From Methylosinus sporium (GTDB lineage Bacteria > Pseudomonadota > Alphaproteobacteria > Rhizobiales > Beijerinckiaceae), in the NCBI RefSeq assembly GCF_003113265.1, contig NZ_PUIV01000004.1, forward strand, positions 124,001-188,000: DNA of 64,000 nt, given 5' to 3'. The position numbers were made by a program, and so were the translations under genes. Under the pieces are notes generated by a model, which saw nothing but the letters and a program-made list of their open reading frames with translations, ran no database searches and was not told the DNA's origin. This document shows, piece after piece, positions 17,225 to 26,161 of this stretch. The first letter of the stretch is position 1; each line of letters begins with the position of its first letter.

Positions 17225-18850
17225 ATGTCAGTCGTTCTCGACCTCGCGGATATTCAGGGCAATATTCTCGAAGCCTATCCCAAGCAGGGCTATTTCAAAG
17301 GCCGCACCATATTGCTGAACATCGGCGGCGACGCGGCCGGTCGCGCCGCCAATGGCCGCCATTTCGTGACGCAGCTGCTGCCGCGCGTCACCTCGGCGCT
17401 GGACAGCAAGGGATCGGGCGGCGCGGCGGAGCCGCCGGCGATCACGGTCAATATCGCCTTCACCTTCTACGGCCTGCTCATGCTCGGCGTGCCGACGCGC
17501 ACGCTGCGCGGCCTGCCGGACGAGTTCATCGACGGCATGGCCAAGCGCGCGCGCATGTTGGGCGATGATTTCTCCGGCAGAAATTGGCAGGACAAATGGG
17601 ACAAGGTCTGGCAGCCGGCCTCGCCGGAGAACGCCGTCCACATTCTCATCGTGCTCAATCAGCGCTATACGGCGAGCGCCGCCGATCTCGACGCGGCGAC
17701 GAAGTCGATCGTCGCCCTCGCCGCGGAAAATCAGGTGAGCGTGCTCGGCGGCCATAATCCGCCGGACTATTCGCACCAGCCGCTCTATCAGGACCTCACC
17801 GCTCTCTTCGACGCGCAGGGACGGCCGACGCCCAAAGAGCATTTCGGCTTTTCCGACGGAATCAGCGATCCTGTGTTCGAGGGACAATATCCGGCGGACA
17901 AGGAACAGGCGGCGGCGGTCGGCCAAGGCGCGGTCGACGGCAATGGCGTTTGGCGGGCTTTGGCCGCCGGCGAATTCCTGCTCGGCTATCCCGACGAAGC
18001 GCAGGAGATTCCGGGTGCCGCCATGCCGCTCTCCTTCAGCCGCAACGGCACTTTCCTCGCCTATCGCAAATTGCACGAGAACGTCGCCTCCTGGCGCAAA
18101 TTCATCGACGATCAGGCCGAGAAATTCGCCGCCGTCCGCGGCCTCACAGTAGAGGTGGCGCGCGAGACCCTGGTCGCCAAAATGGCGGGCCGCTGGTCCG
18201 ACGGCGTGCCGCTGATCAAGGCGAAGGATTTCGCCGCCTGGCAGGCGTTCAACGAGAAATATCCAGAAGGCTCGCCGGAGCGCGAGCGCGAGCTCGTCGA
18301 TTTCACCTATCGCGACGACCCCGACGGCGGCGCCTGCCCGATGACCTCGCATACGCGCCGCGTCAACACGCGCGACGCGCTCGACCCTTGGGTCGCGGCC
18401 GGCCAGCCCAAGCAGGCGGCAGGCTCCGTGCTCAACAATCGCCGCCGCATCCTGCGTCGCGGCCTGCCCTATGGCTCCTCCGGCCCCGACACGACGGATG
18501 CGGACGAGCATGGCATCGTCATGCTGGTCGTCTGCTCGAGCCTCGCCCGCCAGTTCGAATTCGTGCAGCAGCAATGGATTCATTACGGCGTCGACGCGCG
18601 CGCGGGCAATGACACCTGCCCGATCGTCGGCAATCATTCGCAAGGCGCCGACACGCCGGACGATTATGCCCGCGATCGCAATGGGCCCAAGGCGAAATTC
18701 GTGGTGCCGTCCGACCCCGCGTCGGGCAAGCCGCCTTATATCGCCGAAGGTCTGCCGCAATTCGTGGAGACGCGCGGCGGCGAATATTTCTTCGTGCCGA
18801 GCCTCACCGCTCTGCGCATGATCGGCATGGGCACGGTCGATCCGACCTGA
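17225..18850 (+). CDS. DyP-type heme peroxidase, large form
   Basis: Heme peroxidase of the dye-decolorising family, 541 residues, longer than the usual 300-450. The hallmark GxxDG motif is FGFSDGISDP with catalytic Asp211. The proximal heme His is probably His376 in CPMTSHTRRVNTRD, and RRRILRRGLPYG supplies the conserved basic stretch. The N-terminus (DIQGNILEAYPKQGYFKGRTILL) matches the start of the large fungal-like DyP group. No signal or Tat peptide is seen, so it is cytosolic or held by the neighbouring membrane protein. It uses H2O2 to oxidise a substrate that is unknown here. Central gene of the island with two paralogous unknowns and a P450. Confidence 0.92.
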   Translation: MSVVLDLADIQGNILEAYPKQGYFKGRTILLNIGGDAAGRAANGRHFVTQLLPRVTSALDSKGSGGAAEPPAITVNIAFTFYGLLMLGVPTRTLRGLPDEFIDGMAKRARMLGDDFSGRNWQDKWDKVWQPASPENAVHILIVLNQRYTASAADLDAATKSIVALAAENQVSVLGGHNPPDYSHQPLYQDLTALFDAQGRPTPKEHFGFSDGISDPVFEGQYPADKEQAAAVGQGAVDGNGVWRALAAGEFLLGYPDEAQEIPGAAMPLSFSRNGTFLAYRKLHENVASWRKFIDDQAEKFAAVRGLTVEVARETLVAKMAGRWSDGVPLIKAKDFAAWQAFNEKYPEGSPERERELVDFTYRDDPDGGACPMTSHTRRVNTRDALDPWVAAGQPKQAAGSVLNNRRRILRRGLPYGSSGPDTTDADEHGIVMLVVCSSLARQFEFVQQQWIHYGVDARAGNDTCPIVGNHSQGADTPDDYARDRNGPKAKFVVPSDPASGKPPYIAEGLPQFVETRGGEYFFVPSLTALRMIGMGTVDPT

Positions 18851-18914
18851 CGAGTAGGCAGGCGCTCGGGAGCGGGGTGACACGTCCCCAATCTCTGGGA
18901 GCAACCCCACCCCG

Positions 18915-18962
18915 GACGGCTTCGCCGTCTCACCCTCCCCCAGAAGGGGAGGGTGAGACGGC
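18915..18962. repeat. Intergenic palindromic repeat, long form
   Basis: A 17-bp perfect inverted repeat (18924-18940 with 18946-18962, core CTCACCCTCCCC / GGGGAGGGTGAG) with a 5-base loop. Its left arm also pairs with 18915-18920 (GACGGC ttc GCCGTC), giving two mutually exclusive hairpins. A related shorter palindrome lies at 42771-42798. It belongs to the kind of dispersed intergenic repeat common in Rhizobiales genomes. Lying between the DyP and P450 genes, it could reduce read-through. Confidence 0.75.
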
Positions 18963-18993
18963 CTTTCCGGCGATAGACAGCGGGACAGAGACG

Positions 18994-20349
18994 ATGACTT
19001 TGCTGAAAAACATTATAGCCTCTCTGCGCGCCTATGCGCTGACGCTCGCGGACGCCATCGTCGCCTTTTTCTCGCTGCTCGCGGTGGCGGCGCGCGCTCT
19101 CCTCTCCGGCAAGGGACCACTGAAGGAGCGACTCGTCGGCGCGCTCACTCTTCCGAGTTCGCAGATCAAGGTCTTTGCGGTGCTGCGCGCCGTGCTGCCC
19201 AATTTCTTCATCGCCAAGCAATTGATCACCAGCTACGAGAACAATGGCACGGCCTTCGTCACCCGCGCCACGGATGTGATCGAGGTGCTCGATCGAGAGG
19301 AAGATTTCGCCGTCGTCTACGAGCCGAAGATGCGCGCCATCACAGGCGGCCCCAATTTCTTCCTCGGAATGCAGAATACGGCGCAATATCAGCACGACAC
19401 CTCGCTGATGAAGCTCGCCATGCGCCGCGACGACGTCGAGACGCTGGTGACGCCGCTGGCCCGCGCCCGCGCCGAGGCCTATGCGAGCGCCTTTCCGACG
19501 CGCATCGACGTTCCGCAGGAGCTGACGCTGCGCGTCCCCTCCGCCATCGTCGCCGAATATTTCGGCGTCTCGGCGCAGGCCGAGACCGACGCCATTCATT
19601 GGGCGACGAGCCTCTTCTGGTGGCTGTTCGTCGATCTCAAAGGCGATCCGGCGATCGAGACGAAGGCGTTGATGGCGGCCGCCGAGCTGCGCAAGGCGAT
19701 CGACGCCGCCATCGCCGCGCGCAAGGCGAGCGGAGAGACGAAGGACGATGTGCTCGGCCGCGCGCTCGATCTGCAGAAGGGCGCGCCGGAGTTCGACGAT
19801 CTCGCCATTCGCAACAATCTCATCGGCCTCGTCATCGGCGCGATCCCGACCATTTCTAAAGCCTCGGTGCAGGCGCTCGACCAATTGCTCGACCGGCCGG
19901 AGGCGCTGGCCGGCGCCCATGCCGCGGCGAAAGCCGGCGACGAGGCGCTGCTCGGCGCCTATCTCTTCGAGGCGCTGCGCTTCAATCCGGTCAATCCCGT
20001 GATCTATCGCCGCGCCAACCGCTCCACGGTGATCGCCGCCAATACCTTCCGCGCCCGCAAAATTCCCGAGGGCGCCATGGTGCTCGCCGCCAATCTCTCG
20101 GCCATGTTCGATCCGCTGAAGATCGAGAAGCCGAACGAGTTCCGCGTCGATCGTCCCTGGGGCGAATATATTCTGTGGGGCTATGGCCTGCACACTTGCT
20201 TCGGCGCCTATATCAATCGCGCCGTGATCCCGGCCATTCTGCGTCCCGTGCTGGCGCGGCCCAATCTGCGCCGCGCCGCCGGGACGGCGGGCCAGATCGA
20301 CGGCGGCGGCACGCCCTTCCCGCAGCATTTCGTGGTAGAGAGCGACTGA
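18994..20349 (+). CDS. Atypical cytochrome P450
   Basis: Heme-thiolate protein of 451 residues. The heme loop LWGYGLHTCFGAYINR places the axial ligand at Cys402, and the K-helix ExxR is EALR (Glu326, Arg329). In the I-helix, where monooxygenases have AGx(D/E)T, this protein has GAIPT (282-286), so the acidic residue is replaced by Pro285. That favours peroxide or hydroperoxide chemistry rather than NAD(P)H-driven O2 activation. No ferredoxin or reductase gene is nearby. The N-terminal 40 residues include a hydrophobic stretch that may anchor it. It follows the DyP peroxidase after a 143-bp gap containing a palindromic repeat. Substrate unknown. Confidence 0.88.
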   Translation: MTLLKNIIASLRAYALTLADAIVAFFSLLAVAARALLSGKGPLKERLVGALTLPSSQIKVFAVLRAVLPNFFIAKQLITSYENNGTAFVTRATDVIEVLDREEDFAVVYEPKMRAITGGPNFFLGMQNTAQYQHDTSLMKLAMRRDDVETLVTPLARARAEAYASAFPTRIDVPQELTLRVPSAIVAEYFGVSAQAETDAIHWATSLFWWLFVDLKGDPAIETKALMAAAELRKAIDAAIAARKASGETKDDVLGRALDLQKGAPEFDDLAIRNNLIGLVIGAIPTISKASVQALDQLLDRPEALAGAHAAAKAGDEALLGAYLFEALRFNPVNPVIYRRANRSTVIAANTFRARKIPEGAMVLAANLSAMFDPLKIEKPNEFRVDRPWGEYILWGYGLHTCFGAYINRAVIPAILRPVLARPNLRRAAGTAGQIDGGGTPFPQHFVVESD

Positions 20350-20403
20350 TCGCCAGCCGTCTCTCGCCCGGCGGCGCAACCGTGAGCCGAAGGGAAGACC
20401 CAA

Positions 20404-20667
20404 TTGTCCGCAAGCCAATTGTCCGACGCCAATTCCGATATCGCGGCCCTGCCCTTCGAAAAGGCGATACAGGAGCTCGAGGAGATCGTCGGCAAGCTCG
20501 AGAAGGCGAGCGTCTCGCTCGACGATTCGGTGAAGCTCTATGAGCGCGGCGAGGCGCTGAAGAAGCGCTGCGACGCGCTGCTGCGCGAGGCCGAGGCCCG
20601 CATAGAGAAAATCACGCTCGGCGCCGATGGCGCGCCCAAGGGAACAGCGCCGCTCGACGTCGAGTGA
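20404..20667 (+). CDS. xseB: Exodeoxyribonuclease VII small subunit
   Basis: Small subunit of exonuclease VII, 87 residues, helical. The signature LPFEKAIQELEEIVGKLE followed by SLDDSVKLYERGEALKKRC and EAEARIEKI is unmistakable. The only good start is TTG at 20404, preceded by AGGGAAG; a second TTG six codons... downstream (20419) is possible. The large subunit xseA is not in the window. It converges on the efflux adaptor gene with seven bases between stops. Confidence 0.93.
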   Translation: MSASQLSDANSDIAALPFEKAIQELEEIVGKLEKASVSLDDSVKLYERGEALKKRCDALLREAEARIEKITLGADGAPKGTAPLDVE

Positions 20668-20674
20668 CTCCCGC

Positions 20675-21952
20675 TCACTTGCGGATCGTCACCTTGCGGC
20701 CGTCGCGAATGTCGGCGGGCGGATCGAGCGCGATGGTCTCGTCGCCGGTCAAGCCCTGATCCACATCGACATTCGTGCCGAAATCGCGCGTGATGCCGAT
20801 CTTCGCCATTCGCACCACATCGTCCTTGTCGATCACCGCGACGCGCGGTCCGTCGGCGCCGAAGAGGATCGACGGCGCCGGTATGTTCACCAGCGGCCGC
20901 GGCCGTGGAATGTCCAGCACCACGCGCACGAACATGCCCGGCCTCAGCTCGCCGGTCGGATTGGGCACGTCGACCTCGGTGAGCAGCGTGCGCGAGGCGG
21001 CGGCGAGCGAACTGGCGTTGCGCGCGATGCGCCCCTTGAAGCTCTTGCCGGGCATTTCCGGCGGCAGCACCTTGGCTTCGAGCCCATCGACGAGACCGGC
21101 CGCCTCCGATTGCGGCACCGACACCTGCACGCGCATGATATCGTCGCGCGCCATGGAGAACAGCGGCGTGCCGCTATTGGCGTCGGCGCTGACGAGATCG
21201 CCGACCTCTATGTTGCGCGCCGTCACCACGCCCTTGAACGGCGCGGCGACGTCCTTGAAGCCGACGAGCTCCTTCAGCCGATCGACATTGGCCTGCGCCG
21301 CGGCGATATTGGCCTGCGCCACCTCGACGCCCGCCTGCGCCGATTGCAGATTGGCGGCCTGCGTCTCGACATTGGCGGCGTTGATGTCGTTGTTCTGCTT
21401 GCTCTCGTAATTGTTTTTGACGAGCTGCGAGCTGCGCCCATAGGTGAGCTTGGCGAGGTTGAGATTGGCCTTGTTCTGCTCGACCTGCGCCTTGGATTGC
21501 AGGAGCTGCGCCTTGTTGAGCGCGAGCTGCGCCAGCGCCTGCGAATATTGCTGGTCGAGATCGGGCGCGGAAATGCGAACGAGAAGATCGCCCTGCTTCA
21601 CCTTGCTGCCGATGTCGACGCGGCGCTCGGCGATATAACCCGTCGCGCGGGCGAAAAGACGCGCCTGCTCCCAAGCGAGCGTCTGGCCCGGCAGCTCGAC
21701 ATGCACGGGGCCCGCGACTTTCGTCACTTTGGTCGCGCGCAGGCTGAGCGGAGCGTTGGCCTGCTCCTGCTGAAACATTTGCGCATCGTGCTCTTGCGCC
21801 GCATGGCGGCGAAAGCCGATGAGCAGCACCAGAGCGAGCAGCGCGAGCACAAGAAAGAAAGGCAACCTTCGCAGGCGCGGCGGCGGCGCCTCGCGCACGC
21901 CGACGCCGGTCGAAGCGAATCCGCGTCCCTGCGGCTGCAACGTCTCGGTCAT
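20675..21952 (-). CDS. RND efflux periplasmic adaptor (membrane fusion protein)
   Basis: HlyD/AcrA-type adaptor of 425 residues linking the RND pump to an outer-membrane channel. One N-terminal membrane anchor (LPFFLVLALLALVLLIGF, about 30-47) precedes a biotinyl-lipoyl half motif (GYIAERRVDIGSKVKQGDLL). A long Gln/Asn/Ala-rich coiled-coil hairpin follows at about 125-215, then the second lipoyl half (APFKGVVTARNIEVGDLV) and beta-barrel domains. The ATG overlaps the pump stop (ATGA). No outer-membrane factor gene is present here. Confidence 0.93.
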   Translation of the reverse strand: MTETLQPQGRGFASTGVGVREAPPPRLRRLPFFLVLALLALVLLIGFRRHAAQEHDAQMFQQEQANAPLSLRATKVTKVAGPVHVELPGQTLAWEQARLFARATGYIAERRVDIGSKVKQGDLLVRISAPDLDQQYSQALAQLALNKAQLLQSKAQVEQNKANLNLAKLTYGRSSQLVKNNYESKQNNDINAANVETQAANLQSAQAGVEVAQANIAAAQANVDRLKELVGFKDVAAPFKGVVTARNIEVGDLVSADANSGTPLFSMARDDIMRVQVSVPQSEAAGLVDGLEAKVLPPEMPGKSFKGRIARNASSLAAASRTLLTEVDVPNPTGELRPGMFVRVVLDIPRPRPLVNIPAPSILFGADGPRVAVIDKDDVVRMAKIGITRDFGTNVDVDQGLTGDETIALDPPADIRDGRKVTIRK

Positions 21953-24900
21953 AGATAATCCCTCGGAGGTTGCGCCTCTCCACGCCGCAGCAGCGAATAG
22001 AGGAAAGGCACGAAAAGCAGAGTCGAACATGTGCCGAAGGCGATGCCGCCCATCACCGCGCGAGCGAGCGCGGCGTTCTGCTCGGCGCCTTCGCCGAGCC
22101 CGAGCGACATGGGCAGAAGGCCGACGAACATCGCCGTCGCCGTCATGATCACCGGACGAATACGCGTCAGCCCGGCCTCGATCGCCGCCGCCTCGGCGGA
22201 GACGCCGGTCTCCTCGCGATGCTCGCGCGCGAAAGTGACGAGCAGGATGGAATTGGCCGAAGCGACGCCGACCGACATTATGGCGCCCATCAATGACGGA
22301 ATGGAGAAGGTCGTGCCGGTGACGTAGAGCGCGAAGACGATTCCGCAAAAGGCGATGGGCAGCGCCAATATGACGACGAAAGGATCGCCCCAGCTCTGGA
22401 AGTTCACCACCATCAGCAGATAGACGAAGATCATCGAGGCGACGAGGCCGAGGCCGATGCGCGCGAAAGCCTGATTCTTGCTGTCGATCTGGCCGCGGAT
22501 GACGATGTAGTTGCCGGGCTTCAATTCCGGCTCGATCTCGGCGATCGCCTTGCGCAAATCCCGCTCCACGCCGCCGAGATCGCGATCCTGAATATTGGCG
22601 TAGACGTCATAGGTCGGCTGCGTGTTGGAGTGCGTGGCGACGCTCTGCTCCACGCCGCGCTTCCATTGCGCGACATTGGTCAAAAGATCGACCTGCGCCG
22701 AAGAGCCGCCGGTGAGATCGGAAATTGGCGTATTGGCGAAGGCGTTGAGCGAGGCGATGCGATATTCCGGCGTCTGCACCGCCACCTGATAGGGAATGCC
22801 GGTCGTCGGATCGGCCCAGAAATTGGGCGTCACCTGGAAGGAGGAGGAGAGCGAGATATTCACATTATTGGCGACCTGCTGAACGCTGACGCCGAGCTGC
22901 TGCCCCTTCCAGCGATCTATATCGACGAAGAATTCCGGCGCGTCGAGAATCTGATGAATATGCGCGTCGACGACGCCGCGCACTTCCTTGACGCGATCCA
23001 GCAGCTTGCGCACGATCGCCTTGTTGCCGGGCGCATCGCGGCCGACGACGCGCAGCGCGATCGGCGCCGGCAGGCCGAAGTTCAAAATCTGCGTGACGAT
23101 GTCGGCCGGCTGGAAATAGAAGATCGAGTCTGGAAAACGCAGCGGCAGAACTTCACGCAGCTTGCGCATATAGACCGCCGTCGGCGCATGGCCATGGGCG
23201 AGCGAGATCATGATCTGCCCGTCGTTGTAGCCGACCGTCGTGCCGTCCGAGAAGGCGTAATTATAGGTGATCTGCGGCAGGCCGATATTGTCGATCAGCA
23301 GAGCGAGCTCATGCTGCGGGATCACCTCGCGAATGACGCCCTCGATCTTTTGGAAGAGACGCTCGGTCTCCTCAATGCGCAGGCCGGAGCGGCCGCGCAC
23401 ATGCAGCGTCATCTGGCCGGCGTCGATCTGCGGATAATAATCCTCGCCGACGGAGACGAACAGAAAGGCGCCGAAAGCAAAGACGCCGGCGACAAAGGCG
23501 AGCGTGCGGCCCTTGTGGCGCAGCACCGCGACCAGCAGCAGCGCATATTGGCCGCGCAGCTTCTCGAACCCATGCTCGAAGCCGAGCTGAATGCGCGTCA
23601 GCGCCGCCGAAAATCCGAGACCCCGCGCGTCGCTCTCGCGTTCGCGCTCCGCGTGATGCTCATGGATGAGCAGCTGGTCCATCAATATGGGCACCAGCGT
23701 TCGCGACAGGAAATAGGAGGCCAGCATGGCGAAGACGACGGCCAGCGCCTGCGGCACGAAGAGAAAGCGCGCGGCGTCGGTGAGGAAGAGCACGGACACG
23801 AAGGCCGCGCAAATGGCGAGCGTGGAGATCAGCGCCGGCTTGGCGATGCCGGCGGCGCCTTCCGCCACCGCATGGCGGAAATCCTTGCCCTCCTCGAACA
23901 GACGATAGGTGTTCTCGATGGCGACTGTGGCGTCGTCCACCAAAATGCCGACCGCGAGCGCCATGCCGCCCAGCGTCATGATGTTGATCGTATGGCCGAG
24001 CGCGCTGAGTATGGCGAGCGAGGTGAGGATCGACAGCGGGATCGAGATGACCACGATCAGGGTCGAACGCCAGGACCCCAGGAACAGAAGGATCATCAGC
24101 GCGGTGAGGCCGGCGGCGATGATTCCCTCGTGCAGCACGTCCGATATTGCGTTGGAGACGAAGACCGACTGGTCGAACAGCTCCGCTATGTTGGTGTCCT
24201 TGGGGATCGCCTCGCGCAGCTTGGCGATGCCGGCCTTCACATTCTCGACGACATTGAGCGTCGAGGCGTTGCCGTTCTTCAATATGGTCAAGAGCACGGC
24301 GCGCGAGCCGTCGACGCGCACGATATTCTGCTGCGGCGGGTTGCCGTCGCGCACTTGCGCCACGTCCCGGATCAGCAAGGGCGCGCCATCGGCCACGCGG
24401 ATCGGAATGCTGTTGAGCGTCGACAGCGCGTCGGGCGTCGAGTTGAGGCGCACGACATATTGCAGATCGCCGAATTTCACGAGGCCCGACGGCACCACCA
24501 GATTGCCGGCGGTGATGGCGTTGACGACATCGAGCGGCGTCAAGCCCCGCGCCTGCAGCGTCGCCGTGTCGAGATCGACCATGATCTGGCGCTGCTTGCC
24601 GCCCCAGGGCGTCGGCAGCGTGACGCCGGGAGTCGTCGTCAGCTGCTGGCGCACGCGATAGAGGCCCATGTCGTAGAGCTGCTGCTCATTGAGACTCTTG
24701 CTGGAGAGCGCCAGCTGAATGACCGGCACCTGCGACGCCGAATAGCGGATGACAGTCGGCGGATTGATGCCGGGCGGCATCAAGGCGCGAATGGAGTTCA
24801 TCGCCGAGACGACCTGCGTGATGGCGAGCTCTATGTTCACATCCGGCTGAAAATAGATCTTCATCACCGCGACGCCTTGCAGCGTCTGGCTCTCCATATT

Positions 24901-25137
24901 GCGAATGCCGTTGACGTTGTTGCTCGTGGAGAGCTCGGCGTAAGTGGTGACGCGGCTCTCCATCTCGGCGGTGGAGAGGCCGGTGTAGGACCAGATGACC
25001 GTCACGACCGGGATATCGACGTTGGGAAACACGTCCTTGGGCGTCGAGACGATCGCCGCGCCGCCGAGGAACGTCATCAATATGGCCAGGACGTAGAACG
25101 TCAGCCGAAATTTGAGAGCATATTTGACGAGTTCCAT
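21949..25137 (-). CDS. RND family efflux transporter (HAE1/AcrB-like)
   Basis: Proton-driven multidrug or solvent efflux pump of 1062 residues, the normal size. It has the N-terminal membrane segment FRLTFYVLAILMTFLGGAAI, large periplasmic loops after segments 1 and 7, and TM4 with GGMALAVGILVDDATVAIENT carrying the Asp-Asp proton relay. The TM11/12 part (SLMGAIMSVGVASANSILLV) is also typical. Upstream, 68 bases away on the same strand, is a MarR regulator, and downstream the adaptor overlaps by four bases. The operon is therefore marR-RND-adaptor. Confidence 0.95.
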   Translation of the reverse strand: MELVKYALKFRLTFYVLAILMTFLGGAAIVSTPKDVFPNVDIPVVTVIWSYTGLSTAEMESRVTTYAELSTSNNVNGIRNMESQTLQGVAVMKIYFQPDVNIELAITQVVSAMNSIRALMPPGINPPTVIRYSASQVPVIQLALSSKSLNEQQLYDMGLYRVRQQLTTTPGVTLPTPWGGKQRQIMVDLDTATLQARGLTPLDVVNAITAGNLVVPSGLVKFGDLQYVVRLNSTPDALSTLNSIPIRVADGAPLLIRDVAQVRDGNPPQQNIVRVDGSRAVLLTILKNGNASTLNVVENVKAGIAKLREAIPKDTNIAELFDQSVFVSNAISDVLHEGIIAAGLTALMILLFLGSWRSTLIVVISIPLSILTSLAILSALGHTINIMTLGGMALAVGILVDDATVAIENTYRLFEEGKDFRHAVAEGAAGIAKPALISTLAICAAFVSVLFLTDAARFLFVPQALAVVFAMLASYFLSRTLVPILMDQLLIHEHHAERERESDARGLGFSAALTRIQLGFEHGFEKLRGQYALLLVAVLRHKGRTLAFVAGVFAFGAFLFVSVGEDYYPQIDAGQMTLHVRGRSGLRIEETERLFQKIEGVIREVIPQHELALLIDNIGLPQITYNYAFSDGTTVGYNDGQIMISLAHGHAPTAVYMRKLREVLPLRFPDSIFYFQPADIVTQILNFGLPAPIALRVVGRDAPGNKAIVRKLLDRVKEVRGVVDAHIHQILDAPEFFVDIDRWKGQQLGVSVQQVANNVNISLSSSFQVTPNFWADPTTGIPYQVAVQTPEYRIASLNAFANTPISDLTGGSSAQVDLLTNVAQWKRGVEQSVATHSNTQPTYDVYANIQDRDLGGVERDLRKAIAEIEPELKPGNYIVIRGQIDSKNQAFARIGLGLVASMIFVYLLMVVNFQSWGDPFVVILALPIAFCGIVFALYVTGTTFSIPSLMGAIMSVGVASANSILLVTFAREHREETGVSAEAAAIEAGLTRIRPVIMTATAMFVGLLPMSLGLGEGAEQNAALARAVMGGIAFGTCSTLLFVPFLYSLLRRGEAQPPRDYL

Positions 25138-25205
25138 GGACGTCTTCCACTCTCACCGCGACGCGGGCCGCTGTCCGCATCGCTCTCGCCACGTAACGCT
25201 TCCGC

Positions 25206-25682
25206 TCAGCCGACGGCGCTCCGCGCTTTCGGCTTCTTCGCGGAACAGCTCATTTTTTCGATCAGATTGGCGCGCGCGGTCCCCAGCACGCGCATCAATG
25301 TGGCCCGGTCCTCGTCGCTGACGCCGGCCAGCGCCTCCAGGCGCGTCGCCTCCGAGATGGGCGCGATGGCTTCGACCAGAGGCCAGGCCGTCTCGGTCAG
25401 AAACAGCAGCCAGACGCGCCGGTCGCTCTCATGCGGCCGCCGCTCGACGAGGCCCATCGTCTGCAGCCGATCCACGGTGCGGCCGAGGGTGATCGGCTCG
25501 AGATCGAGCATTTCGGCGAGCACGCACTGGCTGACGCCCTCATTGCGCGACAGATAGGCCAGGGCCTGGGTCTGCGCGCGCGTCAGGCCCAATTGGCGGG
25601 CGTTCTGCTCGAAACGCTTGCGCATCAGCCGCGCCGCATCATGCAGCAGAAAACAGAAGGTCGTCGGCGGCGGCGAAGGCAT
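25206..25682 (-). CDS. MarR family transcriptional regulator of the RND operon
   Basis: A 158-residue winged-helix regulator. The HTH is QALAYLSRNEGVSQCVLAEMLDLEPITLGRTVDRLQTMGLVERR, and the wing follows as HESDRRVWLLFLT, the characteristic DxR wing motif. As the first gene of marR-RND-adaptor it probably represses its own operon and is released by a phenolic or toxic ligand, as is usual in the family. A palindrome 30-43 bases upstream of the start is a likely operator. The extreme C-terminus is basic (SAKKPKARS). Confidence 0.92.
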   Translation of the reverse strand: MPSPPPTTFCFLLHDAARLMRKRFEQNARQLGLTRAQTQALAYLSRNEGVSQCVLAEMLDLEPITLGRTVDRLQTMGLVERRPHESDRRVWLLFLTETAWPLVEAIAPISEATRLEALAGVSDEDRATLMRVLGTARANLIEKMSCSAKKPKARSAVG

Positions 25683-25711
25683 TGGACGCGCTTTCTATAG
25701 CCGTGCTTTTG

Positions 25712-25725
25712 ATAAGTGTGCTTAT
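25712..25725. promoter_or_regulatory. Candidate MarR operator palindrome
   Basis: ATAAG TGTG CTTAT, a perfect 5-bp inverted repeat in an AT-rich island, lies directly upstream of the marR gene, where an autoregulatory operator is expected. Not tested. Confidence 0.5.
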
Positions 25726-25912
25726 TAAATAGATGCGCCGCGCCGATTTCAAGCCCCGTCCGAGGCGGCGCCCGCCCCCGAGAGGATCAGGGCCCTATTT
25801 AGTATGATCGCACGGGCCGATTGCCGCGCAGCGTCTCGCGCCTATCGTAATTATGGCAATTCGGCGCCGAGACGGCGGCGCAACGGCGCAACGCCACAGG
25901 GAGGATGACGGG

Positions 25913-26155
25913 ATGAGGCTGCTATTGGCTTGCACATTCTTGCTGATCTGCGCGGCCTCGGCCGACGCGGCGACGCGCGGAACGGCCCGCCAGCGCTCGG
26001 CCTGCACGGACGACGCCTATAAATTCTGCGAGCGCTACGTGCCCGACGAGGCGGCGGTGGAGAGCTGCCTGAAGGCCAATTTCGGCGGGCTCAGCCGCGC
26101 CTGCAAGGCGCAGATTCGCGGGGCCGCGGCCGGCAGGAAGCGCGGCCGCCATTGA
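25913..26155 (+). CDS. Small secreted cysteine-containing protein
   Basis: Eighty residues with a clear signal peptide (MRLLLACTFLLICAASADA). The mature part has four cysteines in CTDDAYKFCERYVPDEAAVESCLKAN and SRACKAQ, spaced like a short disulfide-bonded or Cys-rich-repeat domain, and ends in a basic tail (GRKRGRH). GGGAGG lies about eleven bases before the ATG. I know similar short secreted proteins in Rhizobiales, none with a known function. It converges on the next small exported protein. Confidence 0.75.
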   Translation: MRLLLACTFLLICAASADAATRGTARQRSACTDDAYKFCERYVPDEAAVESCLKANFGGLSRACKAQIRGAAAGRKRGRH

Positions 26156-26161
26156 CGCGGC

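Noticed and set aside
22630-25557. 975-codon plus-strand open frame opposite the RND transporter
   Set aside because: Composition (Arg, His, Asp, Gln rich) and lack of any motif show an antisense shadow of a well-conserved pump gene.
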